This document shows positions 27,546-37,065 of a stretch of 50,468 bases of DNA, piece after piece. Numbering within the stretch: position 1 is the first letter of the stretch; each line of letters begins with the position of its first letter. Source of the stretch: Acinetobacter pollinis (GTDB lineage: Bacteria; Pseudomonadota; Gammaproteobacteria; Pseudomonadales; Moraxellaceae); NCBI RefSeq assembly GCF_015627175.1, contig NZ_VTDQ01000018.1, positions 1-50,468 on the forward strand, written 5' to 3'. The position numbers were made by a program, and so were the translations under genes. The notes beneath the pieces are model-generated. The model made no database searches. It worked only from the letters and a program-made list of their open reading frames with translations, and was not told the origin of the DNA.

Positions 27546-29009
27546 ATTTTTGAAATTGCCATAAAGGGCAGCCATAGGTAATACGGTACGTGTTGTATAG
27601 TTAGTACGCCATAACCCACCATGATTTGCTCCTGATGAGATTAAATCTAATGGATGAGTCAGTGTAATATTTGGTTGAGAGACAGCCTTAGGGTAGCGTA
27701 AATCATGTACCCACATTGCTGCCATAATTGCATTTGTTGTTTCTGGTGCAAAAGCCTCTACGCCAAACAAAGAAGCACCATTGAAAGCAGATTGGAGTAG
27801 GGGATTTTTAATTACAGATTGTGTTGTCGTTGATGGAGAAACATTAATAGAAACACATTGCCCTTGGTGTCTTGCCACCAAAGCACGCCATTGTTGAAGC
27901 CTTTTTGCCAAGGCGTAGTTAGGGCCTTGCTGTAGTACTAATCCGTCATAAATCGTATATTTTTCTGAATAATCTGTAAAAATTGTCTTGTGTAGTATTT
28001 TTTTACATGAAAATTGGCTAATAAGTTGAGTCATTGATTTTTCTAAAAATGAGCGTTGGCGTTGTTGTTGTTCTATTTCTTTTTTAAATGATATAGGCAG
28101 TGCGTATATATCTGTTGGTGTGCTCATAAACATGAGAGATGTATTTTTATTCTTCTCGCTGACGGATTGCATAATTGCATCCATGGCAAGTGCAACTCGT
28201 ACATGTTTTTCTCCATCTAAATAAGCCAGTGCAGCAATATCTAGGTTTTGATTAAACTGATTTAGCCACTTCACAATTTCTGGTGTTTGCGTTAGTAAGT
28301 CTGCACCTAATTCTTTATTATTTTCTAAAAAGGGTGCATATAACGTCGCATTACCTTTTTCAATGGTTTGACGAATCAGTGTCCATTTAGGCAGATGAGC
28401 GATATCGATGGCAATAATGTTTGCCTTCCACTTGGCAAGCCAAGAAAGTGGTCCAATCTCTGCACCCGCACCTAAAAGCACCATTGTTCTATCTGAGAGA
28501 TCAAGCCATTCTGGGTGCTCATAAACCTTCCGTAAAGCCTCGGCATGCGAAGGTTCTATAATCTTTTTTTCTTGCCATAGCTGAATTTGGTTAAGTAAGC
28601 TTTGGCCTTTTAATTGTTTACCTTTATAAGGGATATACCACTCTGGAAGGCTATTACTTTTCCCAATAATTTGATGGGTTTGTAGCTTCTCAAAAGGCTG
28701 TGAAATTGCATTTTTAAAAGAAGTACTTAAACCATGACGATAAAATCTAAAATGTTCATGGGCAGTTTTAAGACCACTTTGGGCAATAGTAATCGTATCC
28801 TTTGTATTTTTTAAACTTAACTCAAGTGTCTTTTTAATATGGATAGGGTAGTTTTTTCGCCAAGTGGTTTCATTACGCATGATCTCTGCACAATGAGGGT
28901 CTATCGATTGAATGGCACTGCTTAAGATATACTTCGCACTTGCTGTGGTACTTATTTTTTTTGTAGATGCTACGATCGGAAACTGTATACCTTTAATGAT
29001 ATCTGACAT
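27525..29009 (-). CDS. Uncharacterised 494-aa protein with a Rossmann-like motif
   Basis: Not assigned to a family. The protein is soluble (no membrane segments or signal). The middle contains MVLLGAGAEIGPLSWLAKW then IIAIDIAHLPKW: a glycine-rich turn followed by a strand ending in Asp, as in nucleotide- or S-adenosylmethionine-binding Rossmann folds. A second conserved-looking region near the end reads AFNGASLFGVEAFAPETTNAIMAAMWVHDLR and SGANHGGLWRTNYTTRTVLPMAALYG. The N-terminal 150 residues are helical and Lys-rich. The gene stands alone; its last codons form part of the shared terminator. An oxidoreductase or methyltransferase role is possible but unproven. Confidence 0.75.
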   Translation of the reverse strand: MSDIIKGIQFPIVASTKKISTTASAKYILSSAIQSIDPHCAEIMRNETTWRKNYPIHIKKTLELSLKNTKDTITIAQSGLKTAHEHFRFYRHGLSTSFKNAISQPFEKLQTHQIIGKSNSLPEWYIPYKGKQLKGQSLLNQIQLWQEKKIIEPSHAEALRKVYEHPEWLDLSDRTMVLLGAGAEIGPLSWLAKWKANIIAIDIAHLPKWTLIRQTIEKGNATLYAPFLENNKELGADLLTQTPEIVKWLNQFNQNLDIAALAYLDGEKHVRVALAMDAIMQSVSEKNKNTSLMFMSTPTDIYALPISFKKEIEQQQRQRSFLEKSMTQLISQFSCKKILHKTIFTDYSEKYTIYDGLVLQQGPNYALAKRLQQWRALVARHQGQCVSINVSPSTTTQSVIKNPLLQSAFNGASLFGVEAFAPETTNAIMAAMWVHDLRYPKAVSQPNITLTHPLDLISSGANHGGLWRTNYTTRTVLPMAALYGNFKNKKRAIY

Positions 29010-29092
29010 AGAGAATATCCTTTCGTGGTTTTAAACTGAAATAGATATAATCTCTATGACAGATGTAATGTATTTACTAAGAGTGAATAAAA

Positions 29093-29710
29093 TTAAAAAG
29101 GTAATTTAGTTAACTGATTTAAAAAGTGAGGAATAATTTTAGGTTCCACAATAATAGTCATTAAAATACCATAAGCTGCACCCCACAGATGGGCACTATG
29201 ATTAATATTGCCTACGCTACGTTTATTTGACCAAATGGTGTATCCAATATAGAGAATTGCAAAAATAATGGCAGGTACGGGTATAAAGAAAACGAAGATA
29301 AGATTCCACGGTTTAAAGAGAATATAAGCAAATAGCACAGCCGATACAGCACCGGACGCGCCTAGGCTTGCCCATTGAAAGTCATTTTTATGTTTTAGAT
29401 AACTTGGTAAAATAGAAATAATGAGGCCGCCTAAGTAAAATAGAACAAATCCCATATTGAACGCATATTGTCTATAAAAAGTCTCAATCGCACTCCCGAA
29501 GAAGAACAACGTGATCATATTAAATAGAAGATGAGCACCATCTGCATGCACAAATCCGTGGGTAATAAAACGGTCGAATTGCCCTTTTTGCATGGCTGGT
29601 GGCCAAAAGATTAAGCGATTCATTACTTTTTGATTTGAAAAAGCAATGAGTGAAACAATAACAGTAATAATAATAAGTGTAATACTATGATTAAATGGCA
29701 GGTCTAGCAT
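29093..29710 (-). CDS. Rhomboid-family intramembrane serine protease (first copy)
   Basis: A 205-aa polytopic membrane protein with about six helices. The rhomboid hallmarks are HGFVHADGAHLLFNMITLFFFG (the HxxxN region after helix 1), catalytic Ser in SLGASGAVSAVL, and catalytic His in NHSAHLWGAAYG. It should cleave transmembrane helices of partner proteins; the substrate is unknown. It lacks the N-terminal cytosolic domain of GlpG. Divergent from nfuA. A second, distinct rhomboid lies about 3 kb away (32350-33144). Confidence 0.9.
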   Translation of the reverse strand: MLDLPFNHSITLIIITVIVSLIAFSNQKVMNRLIFWPPAMQKGQFDRFITHGFVHADGAHLLFNMITLFFFGSAIETFYRQYAFNMGFVLFYLGGLIISILPSYLKHKNDFQWASLGASGAVSAVLFAYILFKPWNLIFVFFIPVPAIIFAILYIGYTIWSNKRSVGNINHSAHLWGAAYGILMTIIVEPKIIPHFLNQLTKLPF

Positions 29711-29858
29711 AATATGACAAAGTAATAAAAAATAAACTTTATCATGACATAAAATGAAGAAGATAGAAAAATAAATAAATCTGACAAAATAAGTTGATTT
29801 TTGGCAATTACCCCATATCTTCAGTTAAACTAGGTACTTCAGGTTGAGGAAAGATACG

Positions 29859-30503
29859 ATGTCTATGGAAAACGACAACATGACTCAGACAGCAAATGAA
29901 GAGATGCCGAATCTCTTAATCACTCCGTCTGCGCAAGAGTACTTGGGTGAATTATTGGCTAAGCAAAATACGCCTGGTATTGGGGTTCGTGTATTTGTAG
30001 AAAATGCAGGAACACCGCGCGCTGAATGTTGTATGGCATATAGTGCTCCTGATGAAGTTGTAGAAACGGATTATCGACAAGAATACCCAGATTTTCCAGC
30101 ATTTATTGATTCGCCATCTATTCCATATTTAAGAGATGCGGTCATTGACTATAATAAAGACCGTTTTGGTGGGCAACTTACCTTTCGCGCACCGAACTCT
30201 AAAGTGCCTCGTGTTGGGCCAGATGCTTCAATGGAAGAGCGTATTACTTACGTACTACAATCGGAAATTAATCCAGGTTTGGCAAGTCATGGGGGTAATT
30301 GTAGTCTCGTAGCTGTTAAAGACGATGAAACACATGGTCTAACTGCAATCTTGAAATTTGGTGGCGGTTGTCAAGGATGTTCGGCAATTGATGTCACTTT
30401 GAAGCAAGGTGTTGAAACGACACTACGTGAATATATTCCAGAATTGCAACGTGTGATTGATGAGACTGACCATTCACAAGCTGAAGGTGCATACTATAAA
30501 TAA
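29859..30503 (+). CDS. nfuA: Fe/S biogenesis protein NfuA
   Basis: A 214-aa carrier that delivers [4Fe-4S] clusters to apoproteins. It has the degenerate A-type N-terminal domain (LLITPSAQEYLGELLAKQNTPGIGVRVFVENAG) and a C-terminal Nfu domain whose cluster ligands are in GGGCQGCSAIDVTLKQGVE (CxxC). Length and domain order match E. coli NfuA. The frame begins at TTG 29844, but ATG 29859 was chosen because GAGGAAAG lies just before it. Single gene, with a perfect terminator after the stop. Repair of clusters under oxidative or iron stress is its usual role. Confidence 0.95.
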   Translation: MSMENDNMTQTANEEMPNLLITPSAQEYLGELLAKQNTPGIGVRVFVENAGTPRAECCMAYSAPDEVVETDYRQEYPDFPAFIDSPSIPYLRDAVIDYNKDRFGGQLTFRAPNSKVPRVGPDASMEERITYVLQSEINPGLASHGGNCSLVAVKDDETHGLTAILKFGGGCQGCSAIDVTLKQGVETTLREYIPELQRVIDETDHSQAEGAYYK

Positions 30504-30504
30504 G

Positions 30505-30530
30505 AAAAAGGCGCATAAAGCGCCTTTTTT
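30505..30530. terminator. Bidirectional terminator after nfuA
   Basis: A 10-bp perfect stem AAAAAGGCGC / GCGCCTTTTT with a 5-base loop begins one base after the nfuA stop; the right arm touches the stop codon of the converging gene. Confidence 0.93.
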
Positions 30531-31545
30531 ATTGAATTTGTTTTAGACATGCTTGTACATCATCTTGTGCATAAAAAGCCTCCAAAATAGGGTAGAGGCG
30601 TGATTTTAAATAGCCATCGTTAATTAATTTTCCGATGACTGGTGTAAAAAGCATGATTATTTCGGTCTGTATAGCTTGATGGTTTAACCCTAAAAGGTTA
30701 AAAAAATACTCTAATTTTTGTGTTTTATGTAGTTCATACCATTGGTAGATATGATCAGAGATGACTGTATTGAAATAGTTTGTTTCGCGTAGACCATTCC
30801 AAAAATCATTGATGATAGAAATCAGTTCAGGATAATCGTTCGAATTTAAGAATTCATTTAACTCAACTAATTTTTTTTCTTTTATTTGGTGCCATAATTC
30901 AGCTTGTAAATGATAAACACGTTCATTCGTCAAGTGGTTAACAAGTACGTATTCACTTAATTGCCTAATTTTAGGAATATTTTTTTCTATATATTGCGTA
31001 ATCGTTTTTTCGAAAGTTGCATCGGTCATATTTTCAAACATAGATTTCCCCATTTTCATAAACCGATTTACATGAGAAGGGGCTTTTGAAGCCAATGTTT
31101 CTTCAAAATAATTTTGAATGGCGTGGTTGAGAAGCTCAGACATAATTGTTGAAAATGACTGATGATGAACCATAAAGTGAATAATGGATGATCTTAGGTG
31201 TGTTTGTTCTGCAATAAAAGACGCTAAACGGTCAATAGCCATGACTTGAATAACTTCTTGGATTTGAGACTCTTCATTGAGTGTATGTGTTGCACATAAT
31301 TGCATTTGCTTTGCAAAATGCATTAACAGATTATGAGGAATAGGATTTTTTAAAAAACACTCTCGAATATAACGAATAATTTGCTCATCAGTTAAAAAAT
31401 CTTGCAGTTGCTTTTGTGACAACCATTGATATAAGTGTTCACCTTCTGTTTGAATTGAACTGTGATTTTTACAGAATTGCTCTAAAAAAAGAATTTGCGA
31501 TTGAATAAGCTGTTCAATCATAGGATGTTTAGGAGATTGCTTCAT
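30529..31545 (-). CDS. Uncharacterised helical cytosolic protein
   Basis: A 338-aa protein that I do not recognise. It is predicted almost wholly alpha-helical, rich in Gln, His, Leu and Ile, with no signal peptide, membrane segment or cofactor motif. The pattern of repeated amphipathic helices (for example HLYQWLSQKQLQDFL, IIHFMVHHQSFSTIMSELLNHAIQ, HIYQWYELHKTQKLEYFFNLLGL) suggests a HEAT-like or tetratricopeptide-like scaffold or a TetR-like helical bundle, without proof. The open frame extends to a TTG at 31593; ATG 31545 is the first ATG. Converges with nfuA and is divergent from the carbonic anhydrase gene. Confidence 0.7.
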   Translation of the reverse strand: MKQSPKHPMIEQLIQSQILFLEQFCKNHSSIQTEGEHLYQWLSQKQLQDFLTDEQIIRYIRECFLKNPIPHNLLMHFAKQMQLCATHTLNEESQIQEVIQVMAIDRLASFIAEQTHLRSSIIHFMVHHQSFSTIMSELLNHAIQNYFEETLASKAPSHVNRFMKMGKSMFENMTDATFEKTITQYIEKNIPKIRQLSEYVLVNHLTNERVYHLQAELWHQIKEKKLVELNEFLNSNDYPELISIINDFWNGLRETNYFNTVISDHIYQWYELHKTQKLEYFFNLLGLNHQAIQTEIIMLFTPVIGKLINDGYLKSRLYPILEAFYAQDDVQACLKQIQ

Positions 31546-31708
31546 ATCGCTATTTTGTTGTAAAGACCATGTATAGAAGTATACATGAGGCAAGAAAATA
31601 TTTTTTTAATTGAATTTACTATGGCGACGTTTTTAGTCAGTGACAAGTTTCATAGTGCGCCCTAGAATACAAATCATTAATTATTTTGATAACGAAATAG
31701 GAAAAATC

Positions 31709-32323
31709 ATGCTTACAGCTCAAGAAGCATTGGACCGTTTAAGACAAGGGAATCAGCGTTTTGCAAATGGTAAGTCATCTATTCCAGATTTAATTTCTCA
31801 AGAACATCGCTCTCAATTAACAGCAGACCAAAATCCATTTGCAATTGTACTTGGCTGTTCTGACTCACGAGTACCTGCAGAAATCATTTTTGACCAAGGG
31901 TTAGGAGATCTTTTTGTAATTCGTGTTGCAGGAAATATTGTAGCGCCATCTCAGGTAGGCAGCGTAGAGTTTGCAGCAGAACGTTACGACTGTGCAGTGG
32001 TTGTTGTTTTAGGTCATAGTCATTGTGGTGCAATTAAAGCAACGATTGATACTTTACGTAATCCAAATCAGCCACCATCTAATAACTTAATGTCTATTGT
32101 AAATCGTGTTCGTCCATCTGTTGAAATTTTGATGCAAACAGAATTAAAAGATGATTTACCAAAGCTATGCGAACATGCCGTGCGTTCTAATGTATTTGCA
32201 TCGGTTAATCAATTGCGCCATGGTTCTTCAGTACTAGAGCATTTAATTGCCCAAGGTAAATTAAAAGTTATTGGTGCAGAGTATTCTTTAGAGACGGGTG
32301 AAGTCACATTCTTTGATTTTTAG
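31709..32323 (+). CDS. can: Beta-class carbonic anhydrase
   Basis: A 204-aa zinc enzyme interconverting CO2 and bicarbonate, supplying bicarbonate for carboxylation reactions. Zinc ligands and the Asp-Arg dyad are present: CSDSRVPAE (Cys, Asp, Arg) and GHSHCGAIKAT (His-x-x-Cys). RVAGNIVAPSQVGSVEFA lies between, as in the family. The open frame begins further upstream at 31640, but ATG 31709 follows AGGAAAA and begins the usual MLTAQEALDRLRQGNQRFANG. Cytosolic, no signal peptide. Converges with the second rhomboid gene with 26 bases between stops. Confidence 0.93.
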   Translation: MLTAQEALDRLRQGNQRFANGKSSIPDLISQEHRSQLTADQNPFAIVLGCSDSRVPAEIIFDQGLGDLFVIRVAGNIVAPSQVGSVEFAAERYDCAVVVVLGHSHCGAIKATIDTLRNPNQPPSNNLMSIVNRVRPSVEILMQTELKDDLPKLCEHAVRSNVFASVNQLRHGSSVLEHLIAQGKLKVIGAEYSLETGEVTFFDF

Positions 32324-32349
32324 TAAATTAAATCACTAAATTTTATAAT

Positions 32350-33144
32350 TTATTGAAATGGGTGGTTATTTAAAATATCCATCCATAATAAATAGATATC
32401 CTTTAACTTATATTCACAATATAAATAAATCATTAAATTAAGTAATATTCCAAATATAATACCTATAATAAGTTTTAATGAGGTGTTTTTTCTCTGAGAA
32501 AAATACCAGATGAGACTGAGTATAACCCCCATAAGAATTCCACCAATATGTGCCATGTTGTTAATATTTGGGGTAATAAAACCTACCGATAAATTAATGA
32601 GCATGACCCAAAGTAATACTTTTTTACTCAGAATAAATGGTTGCTGAGGAGCAGGAGGAAAAAAAGAAAGAATAGTAAGTGCGCCTCCAAGACCCATAAT
32701 TGCACCCGATGCACCACCATTAACTGTAGGTAATAAATCGACAGAGAACACATGTAGCAGATGGTAGCTATTTTCTATAGTTATCCAGTTACTTAGTAAA
32801 CTGCCTGTCAGCCCAGCAAGAAGATATAAACAAATATAATAAAAACGACCATAAATTTGTTCTGCAATTTTTCCAAAAATATAAAGCGACCACATGTTTA
32901 AAGCCAAATGAATGAAGCCAAAATGAAAAAACATGCATGTAAATAGGCGATAGGGTTCATAAATTAAGGTTAGCGGTGGATAATCAGCACCCCATCTAAT
33001 CGCATCTAACAAACTTGGGTTGCTACTATTTACACCTGCTGTAATTTGTAGAAGATATAAACCGACATTGACGATAATGATAAATGCGGTTGCCCACCAA
33101 AGTTGTAGATCTAATTTACTTTTGTAAAATAAAGGTTGTTGCAT
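32350..33144 (-). CDS. Rhomboid-family intramembrane serine protease (second copy)
   Basis: A 264-aa membrane protein with about seven helices. It carries the rhomboid core YRLFTCMFFHFGFIHLALNMWSLYIFG, the catalytic Ser in NGGASGAIMGLGGALT, and the catalytic His in NMAHIGGILMGVI. The extra N-terminal helix and the long C-terminal helix (about 225-245) give the 1+6 or 6+1 layout. It is only distantly similar to the first rhomboid (29093-29710), so the two probably have different substrates. Divergent from mtgA. Confidence 0.9.
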   Translation of the reverse strand: MQQPLFYKSKLDLQLWWATAFIIIVNVGLYLLQITAGVNSSNPSLLDAIRWGADYPPLTLIYEPYRLFTCMFFHFGFIHLALNMWSLYIFGKIAEQIYGRFYYICLYLLAGLTGSLLSNWITIENSYHLLHVFSVDLLPTVNGGASGAIMGLGGALTILSFFPPAPQQPFILSKKVLLWVMLINLSVGFITPNINNMAHIGGILMGVILSLIWYFSQRKNTSLKLIIGIIFGILLNLMIYLYCEYKLKDIYLLWMDILNNHPFQ

Positions 33145-33218
33145 TTTAGACGTGCTATTCTTGGAAAATTTTTCAATATCAGCTTAACAGAACCTGTGGT
33201 TTGGAGAAAGTTACATTC

Positions 33219-33890
33219 ATGAAACGTATCTTATCGCGTATGCTTAAACTCTTGTTTGTTCTTTTCTTTTTAATACAGATTTGTGTGTTTGCTGCATTAT
33301 TTTGGTGGAAATTCAATCCTGTAGAAACCACGATGTTAATGATTGTAAATTCTTGGCAAAATACTGAAGAAGCACAACATGAATGGGTGAATTATAAAAA
33401 TATGAGCCCTTATATAAAGCAAGCTGTCATCGCGGGTGAAGATGGTAAATTTCTTGAACATCATGGTTTTGATTGGGACGGTATGCAATATGCGCTTGAG
33501 CGCAATGAAAAGAATGAAACTATTGTTGCAGGTGGTTCAACGATTTCTCAGCAGTTGGCAAAGAATTTATTTTTATTTAATCAGCGTTCTTATGTGAGAA
33601 AATTTGAAGAAGCTATTATTACAGTAATGATGGAAAGCCTTTGGTCAAAGCAACGTATATTAGAAGTATATTTGAACTCTGTAGAGTTTGGTGAAAATAT
33701 ATATGGTATTGAAGCTGCATCACAATATTATTTTCATAAAAACAGTCGTAATTTAACGAAACAGCAAGCAATTTTTCTAGCAGCTTTATTACCTAATCCA
33801 AAATATTTTCAAAATCATCCAAACCATCCAAGACTACATTTTAGAGAACGTTTTATTCGAAAATATATTGACTCAAGTCCAATACCATAA
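33219..33890 (+). CDS. mtgA: Monofunctional biosynthetic peptidoglycan transglycosylase
   Basis: A 223-aa GT51 enzyme that polymerises lipid II into glycan strands at the outer face of the inner membrane. One N-terminal membrane anchor (about 8-31) precedes the GT51 domain: AVIAGEDGKFLEHHGFDWDGM (catalytic Glu), GGSTISQQLAKNLFLF, RKFEEAIITVMMESLWSKQRILEVYLNSVEFG and GIEAASQYYFHK. No transpeptidase domain. TTG 33201 opens the frame, but ATG 33219 with GGAG upstream fits better. Single gene before ppk. Confidence 0.93.
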   Translation: MKRILSRMLKLLFVLFFLIQICVFAALFWWKFNPVETTMLMIVNSWQNTEEAQHEWVNYKNMSPYIKQAVIAGEDGKFLEHHGFDWDGMQYALERNEKNETIVAGGSTISQQLAKNLFLFNQRSYVRKFEEAIITVMMESLWSKQRILEVYLNSVEFGENIYGIEAASQYYFHKNSRNLTKQQAIFLAALLPNPKYFQNHPNHPRLHFRERFIRKYIDSSPIP

Positions 33891-34005
33891 TAAATAAAAT
33901 AGATGTATTATTTGTTTAGGAATTATGCATTTATTTATCAAATTGCCATAATTATAAAGGACAATTGAATAAGAACATCGCATAATGTTTGTTATGGAAT
34001 AATGT

Positions 34006-36105
34006 ATGAATATAGAGGCGCATGCAGTGGACGGTCACGCAGAAGATACGAATCTCCCTGAATATACGTATAATGAACGATATATTAATCGTGAATTATC
34101 CATTTTAGATTTTCATTTACGGGTCTTAGAACAGGCTGTTGATCCGCTTCATCCGCTTTTAGAAAGATTAAATTTCTTACTTATTTTTTCTCGCAATATG
34201 GATGAATTTTTCGAAATTCGTGTTGCAGGTGTGATGGAGCAGTTAACCTTAGGAAATGACAGCTATACACCAGATGGTCTTACACCAAAACAAGTCTTAG
34301 AACAAATTTCTAAGACAGCGCATGAAGCGATTGAGCGTCAGTATAGAATTCTAAATCAGGAAATCTTACCTAAACTTAGAGAAGAGGATATTTGTTTTTT
34401 ACGCCGTGGAGAGTTGTCACCTGCACAAACTGCATGGGTAAAGAAATATTTCCATGATCAAGTTGCACCTGTTTTAACACCGATTAGTTTAGATCCTGCA
34501 CATCCATTTCCACGATTGGTGAACAAAAGCTTAAACTTTATTGTGACATTAGAAGGCAAAGATGCTTTTGGTCGGCAAATTGATTTAGCTGTTGTTCCTG
34601 CACCAAGGTCTTTACCACGTGTCGTACGATTACCTGATGAATTGACAGATGGAAAAGAGCATCATGTGATGCTGTCTGCGATTATTCATGAGCATGTTTC
34701 TGATTTATTTCCTGGTATGACGGCAACCGGTTGCTATCAATTCAGAGTTACACGAAATGCCGATTTAGAGCTTAATGAAGATGTTGAAGACCTCGCAATT
34801 GCATTAAAAGGCGAGCTTAGTTCTCGTCGCTTTGGTCGTGCTGTACGTTTAGAAGTAACACAAAGCTGTCCAAAGCATATTTATCAGTATTTACTGAATG
34901 AATTTGAGCTACATGAAGAGCAATTATATAAAGTTGATGGTCCTGTAAACTTGGCACGCTTGGTTTCAAACTTTAAACGCCCTCATTTGAAATATGCGGC
35001 ATATACACCAGTGATCCCAAAAGTTCTTCGCAAGTCGGAAAATATTTTTTCTGCTATGAAGAAGCAAGATATTTTACTTCATCATCCTTTTGAGTCTTTT
35101 GCACCTGTAATTACATTGCTTCGAGAAGCTGCACGTGATCCAAAAGTATTGGCTATTAAGCAAACATTATATCGAAGTGGTCCTGATTCTGAAATTGTAC
35201 AGTTGCTCGCTGAAGCCGCTAGAAATGGTAAAGAAGTAACGGCTGTTATTGAGTTAAGAGCACGCTTTGACGAAGAGTCGAATATTGCGGTAGCAAATGT
35301 TTTACAAGAAGCGGGTGCTGTGGTGGTGTATGGTATTGTGGGTTATAAGACACATGCCAAAATGATTTTAGTGATCCGCCGTGAGAATAATAAACTTGCA
35401 CGTTATGCACACTTAGGTACGGGAAATTACCATGCAGGTAATGCACGTATGTATACAGACTATGGTCTGTTAACAACAGGCAAAGAGTTATGTGAAGATG
35501 TACATCGTATATTCCAAGAGCTGACAGGTATGGGGAAAATGGCAAAGCTTAAAAAGTTATTGCATGCACCGTTTACCTTGCATAGTCATTTACTTGGCTT
35601 TATTGACGATGAAATTGCACATGCTCGAGCAGGCAAAGATGCGCATATTATTGTTAAAGTGAATGCACTGACCGAAGTTCAACTTATTAATAAGTTATAT
35701 GAAGCATCTCAAGCAGGTGTAAAAATTGATTTAATTATTCGTTCGATCTGTTGCTTACGCCCAGGATTACCAGGTTTATCTGAAAATATTAACGTACGTT
35801 CTATTGTTGGTCGTTTCTTGGAGCATACACGTGTATTTTATTTCAGCAACGACGGTCATCCACGGGTATATGGGTCTAGTGCGGACTGGATGAATCGTAA
35901 TCTATTTAATCGTGTTGAAGCATGTTTTCCAATTGAAGACCCGACTTTAAGAAAATATATTTATCAACAAGGTCTGTTAAATTATCTCAAGGACAATGAG
36001 CGTGCTTGGGTGTTAAGTGGGGATGGATCTTGGACACGCGTACAGAGACCTGAAAATGAGCTTCCACATAATGCTCAGCAAGTCCTAATTGAATCATTTC
36101 GTTAA
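34006..36105 (+). CDS. ppk: Polyphosphate kinase 1
   Basis: A 699-aa enzyme that builds inorganic polyphosphate from ATP. N domain: [19 protein letters not shown] and [15 protein letters not shown]. Head domain follows. Catalytic C1/C2 domains: [28 protein letters not shown] (the His of YKTHAK is the phosphorylated residue in the family), [22 protein letters not shown] and [19 protein letters not shown]. Length is typical. The N-terminal 20 residues are acidic and poorly conserved. The ribosome site is weak. No ppx exopolyphosphatase gene adjoins; pitA lies 6.5 kb upstream on the same strand. Confidence 0.95.
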   Translation: MNIEAHAVDGHAEDTNLPEYTYNERYINRELSILDFHLRVLEQAVDPLHPLLERLNFLLIFSRNMDEFFEIRVAGVMEQLTLGNDSYTPDGLTPKQVLEQISKTAHEAIERQYRILNQEILPKLREEDICFLRRGELSPAQTAWVKKYFHDQVAPVLTPISLDPAHPFPRLVNKSLNFIVTLEGKDAFGRQIDLAVVPAPRSLPRVVRLPDELTDGKEHHVMLSAIIHEHVSDLFPGMTATGCYQFRVTRNADLELNEDVEDLAIALKGELSSRRFGRAVRLEVTQSCPKHIYQYLLNEFELHEEQLYKVDGPVNLARLVSNFKRPHLKYAAYTPVIPKVLRKSENIFSAMKKQDILLHHPFESFAPVITLLREAARDPKVLAIKQTLYRSGPDSEIVQLLAEAARNGKEVTAVIELRARFDEESNIAVANVLQEAGAVVVYGIVGYKTHAKMILVIRRENNKLARYAHLGTGNYHAGNARMYTDYGLLTTGKELCEDVHRIFQELTGMGKMAKLKKLLHAPFTLHSHLLGFIDDEIAHARAGKDAHIIVKVNALTEVQLINKLYEASQAGVKIDLIIRSICCLRPGLPGLSENINVRSIVGRFLEHTRVFYFSNDGHPRVYGSSADWMNRNLFNRVEACFPIEDPTLRKYIYQQGLLNYLKDNERAWVLSGDGSWTRVQRPENELPHNAQQVLIESFR

Positions 36106-36122
36106 ATAATTCAGCTCTATGC

Positions 36123-36150
36123 ATCAACTGCTTTTTAAAAAGCAGTTGAT
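36123..36150. terminator. Bidirectional terminator between ppk and the LysR gene
   Basis: A perfect 28-base palindrome (ATCAACTGC... / ...GCAGTTGAT with central T5A5) and flanking T on the ppk side, one base before the converging stop codon. Confidence 0.88.
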
Positions 36151-36151
36151 T

Positions 36152-37048
36152 TTATTCAATGTCCCAGTCTATCAGTTTTATAAAATTCCAAAAATTTTCT
36201 AGCTCTATATTTAGTCTCGTATTATGCCGATAGAGGTAAATCTCTACAGGAAGTACAGCATTTTTTAGTGGAAGAATTGAGAGGGTGTGATGTTTTAATT
36301 CCTCTTGAATACTATAATTGGGTAACCAACCTACGCCGTATCCATGTTTTATCATGTCTTTGAGTAAGGTACTCATGGACGATACAAAATTGGTGTCGAA
36401 GTGATGAGTTTGCTGTGTTTGTAAAAACTGATTAACTTGCTTGCCCATGTAACTCTCATCTGTATAACTCATAAAAGGAAAACTTTCGTCTTCTAAAGAA
36501 AATTTGGGAAAACCAGATGTATCTGTACCTGTAACGAGGTAGAGCTTTGCAGAAAATAATTGATGACATAAAAAGTTTGAGTTCATTAAACTCGGGTCAT
36601 AAAATGACATAATAAAATCACACGTTCCATTTTTTAAATAATCCACTGTTTGATTCACATCAATCGCTTCTACATAAAATGTTTTATCTGTATAGTTCTT
36701 TAAATTTTTCAATATCTTGGGAAATAAATGACCCGATAACGAATGTGCTGAAGCAATTTTAATTTTACTTCGAAGGTCACTGGTTCCTTTAATTTTCTCA
36801 ATATTGTATTCAAAATCACTGAGTAAATTTCTTACATTTAAAATAAATAATTTACCTTCTTCAGTAAGTTGTAGAGGAGAAGTCTGCCTATCAAAGATAT
36901 GAAAACCCAACGATTTTTCTAATGTCTGAATTCGTCTACTCAGCGATGATTGTGAGACATGTCTAAGATCTGCTGCAAGCGTAAAGTTGCGATGTTTTTC
37001 TAGCGTCAATACGTCATATAACCACTTTAATTCAATATTTTGTATCAT
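36152..37048 (-). CDS. LysR-family transcriptional regulator
   Basis: A 298-aa regulator with the winged helix-turn-helix at the N-terminus (KWLYDVLTLEKHRNFTLAADLRHVSQSSLSRRIQTLEKSLGFHIFDR) and a LysR substrate-binding domain from about residue 90 to the end. The start MIQNIELKWLYDV is typical of the group related to GltC/HypT-like regulators. It lies 17 bases after the racemase stop on the same strand, so the two share a transcript; control of the racemase or of linked amino-acid metabolism is an inference. LysR regulators are usually divergent from their targets; here the arrangement is codirectional. Confidence 0.9.
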   Translation of the reverse strand: MIQNIELKWLYDVLTLEKHRNFTLAADLRHVSQSSLSRRIQTLEKSLGFHIFDRQTSPLQLTEEGKLFILNVRNLLSDFEYNIEKIKGTSDLRSKIKIASAHSLSGHLFPKILKNLKNYTDKTFYVEAIDVNQTVDYLKNGTCDFIMSFYDPSLMNSNFLCHQLFSAKLYLVTGTDTSGFPKFSLEDESFPFMSYTDESYMGKQVNQFLQTQQTHHFDTNFVSSMSTLLKDMIKHGYGVGWLPNYSIQEELKHHTLSILPLKNAVLPVEIYLYRHNTRLNIELENFWNFIKLIDWDIE

Positions 37049-37065
37049 GTTTTAACCATTACGGA

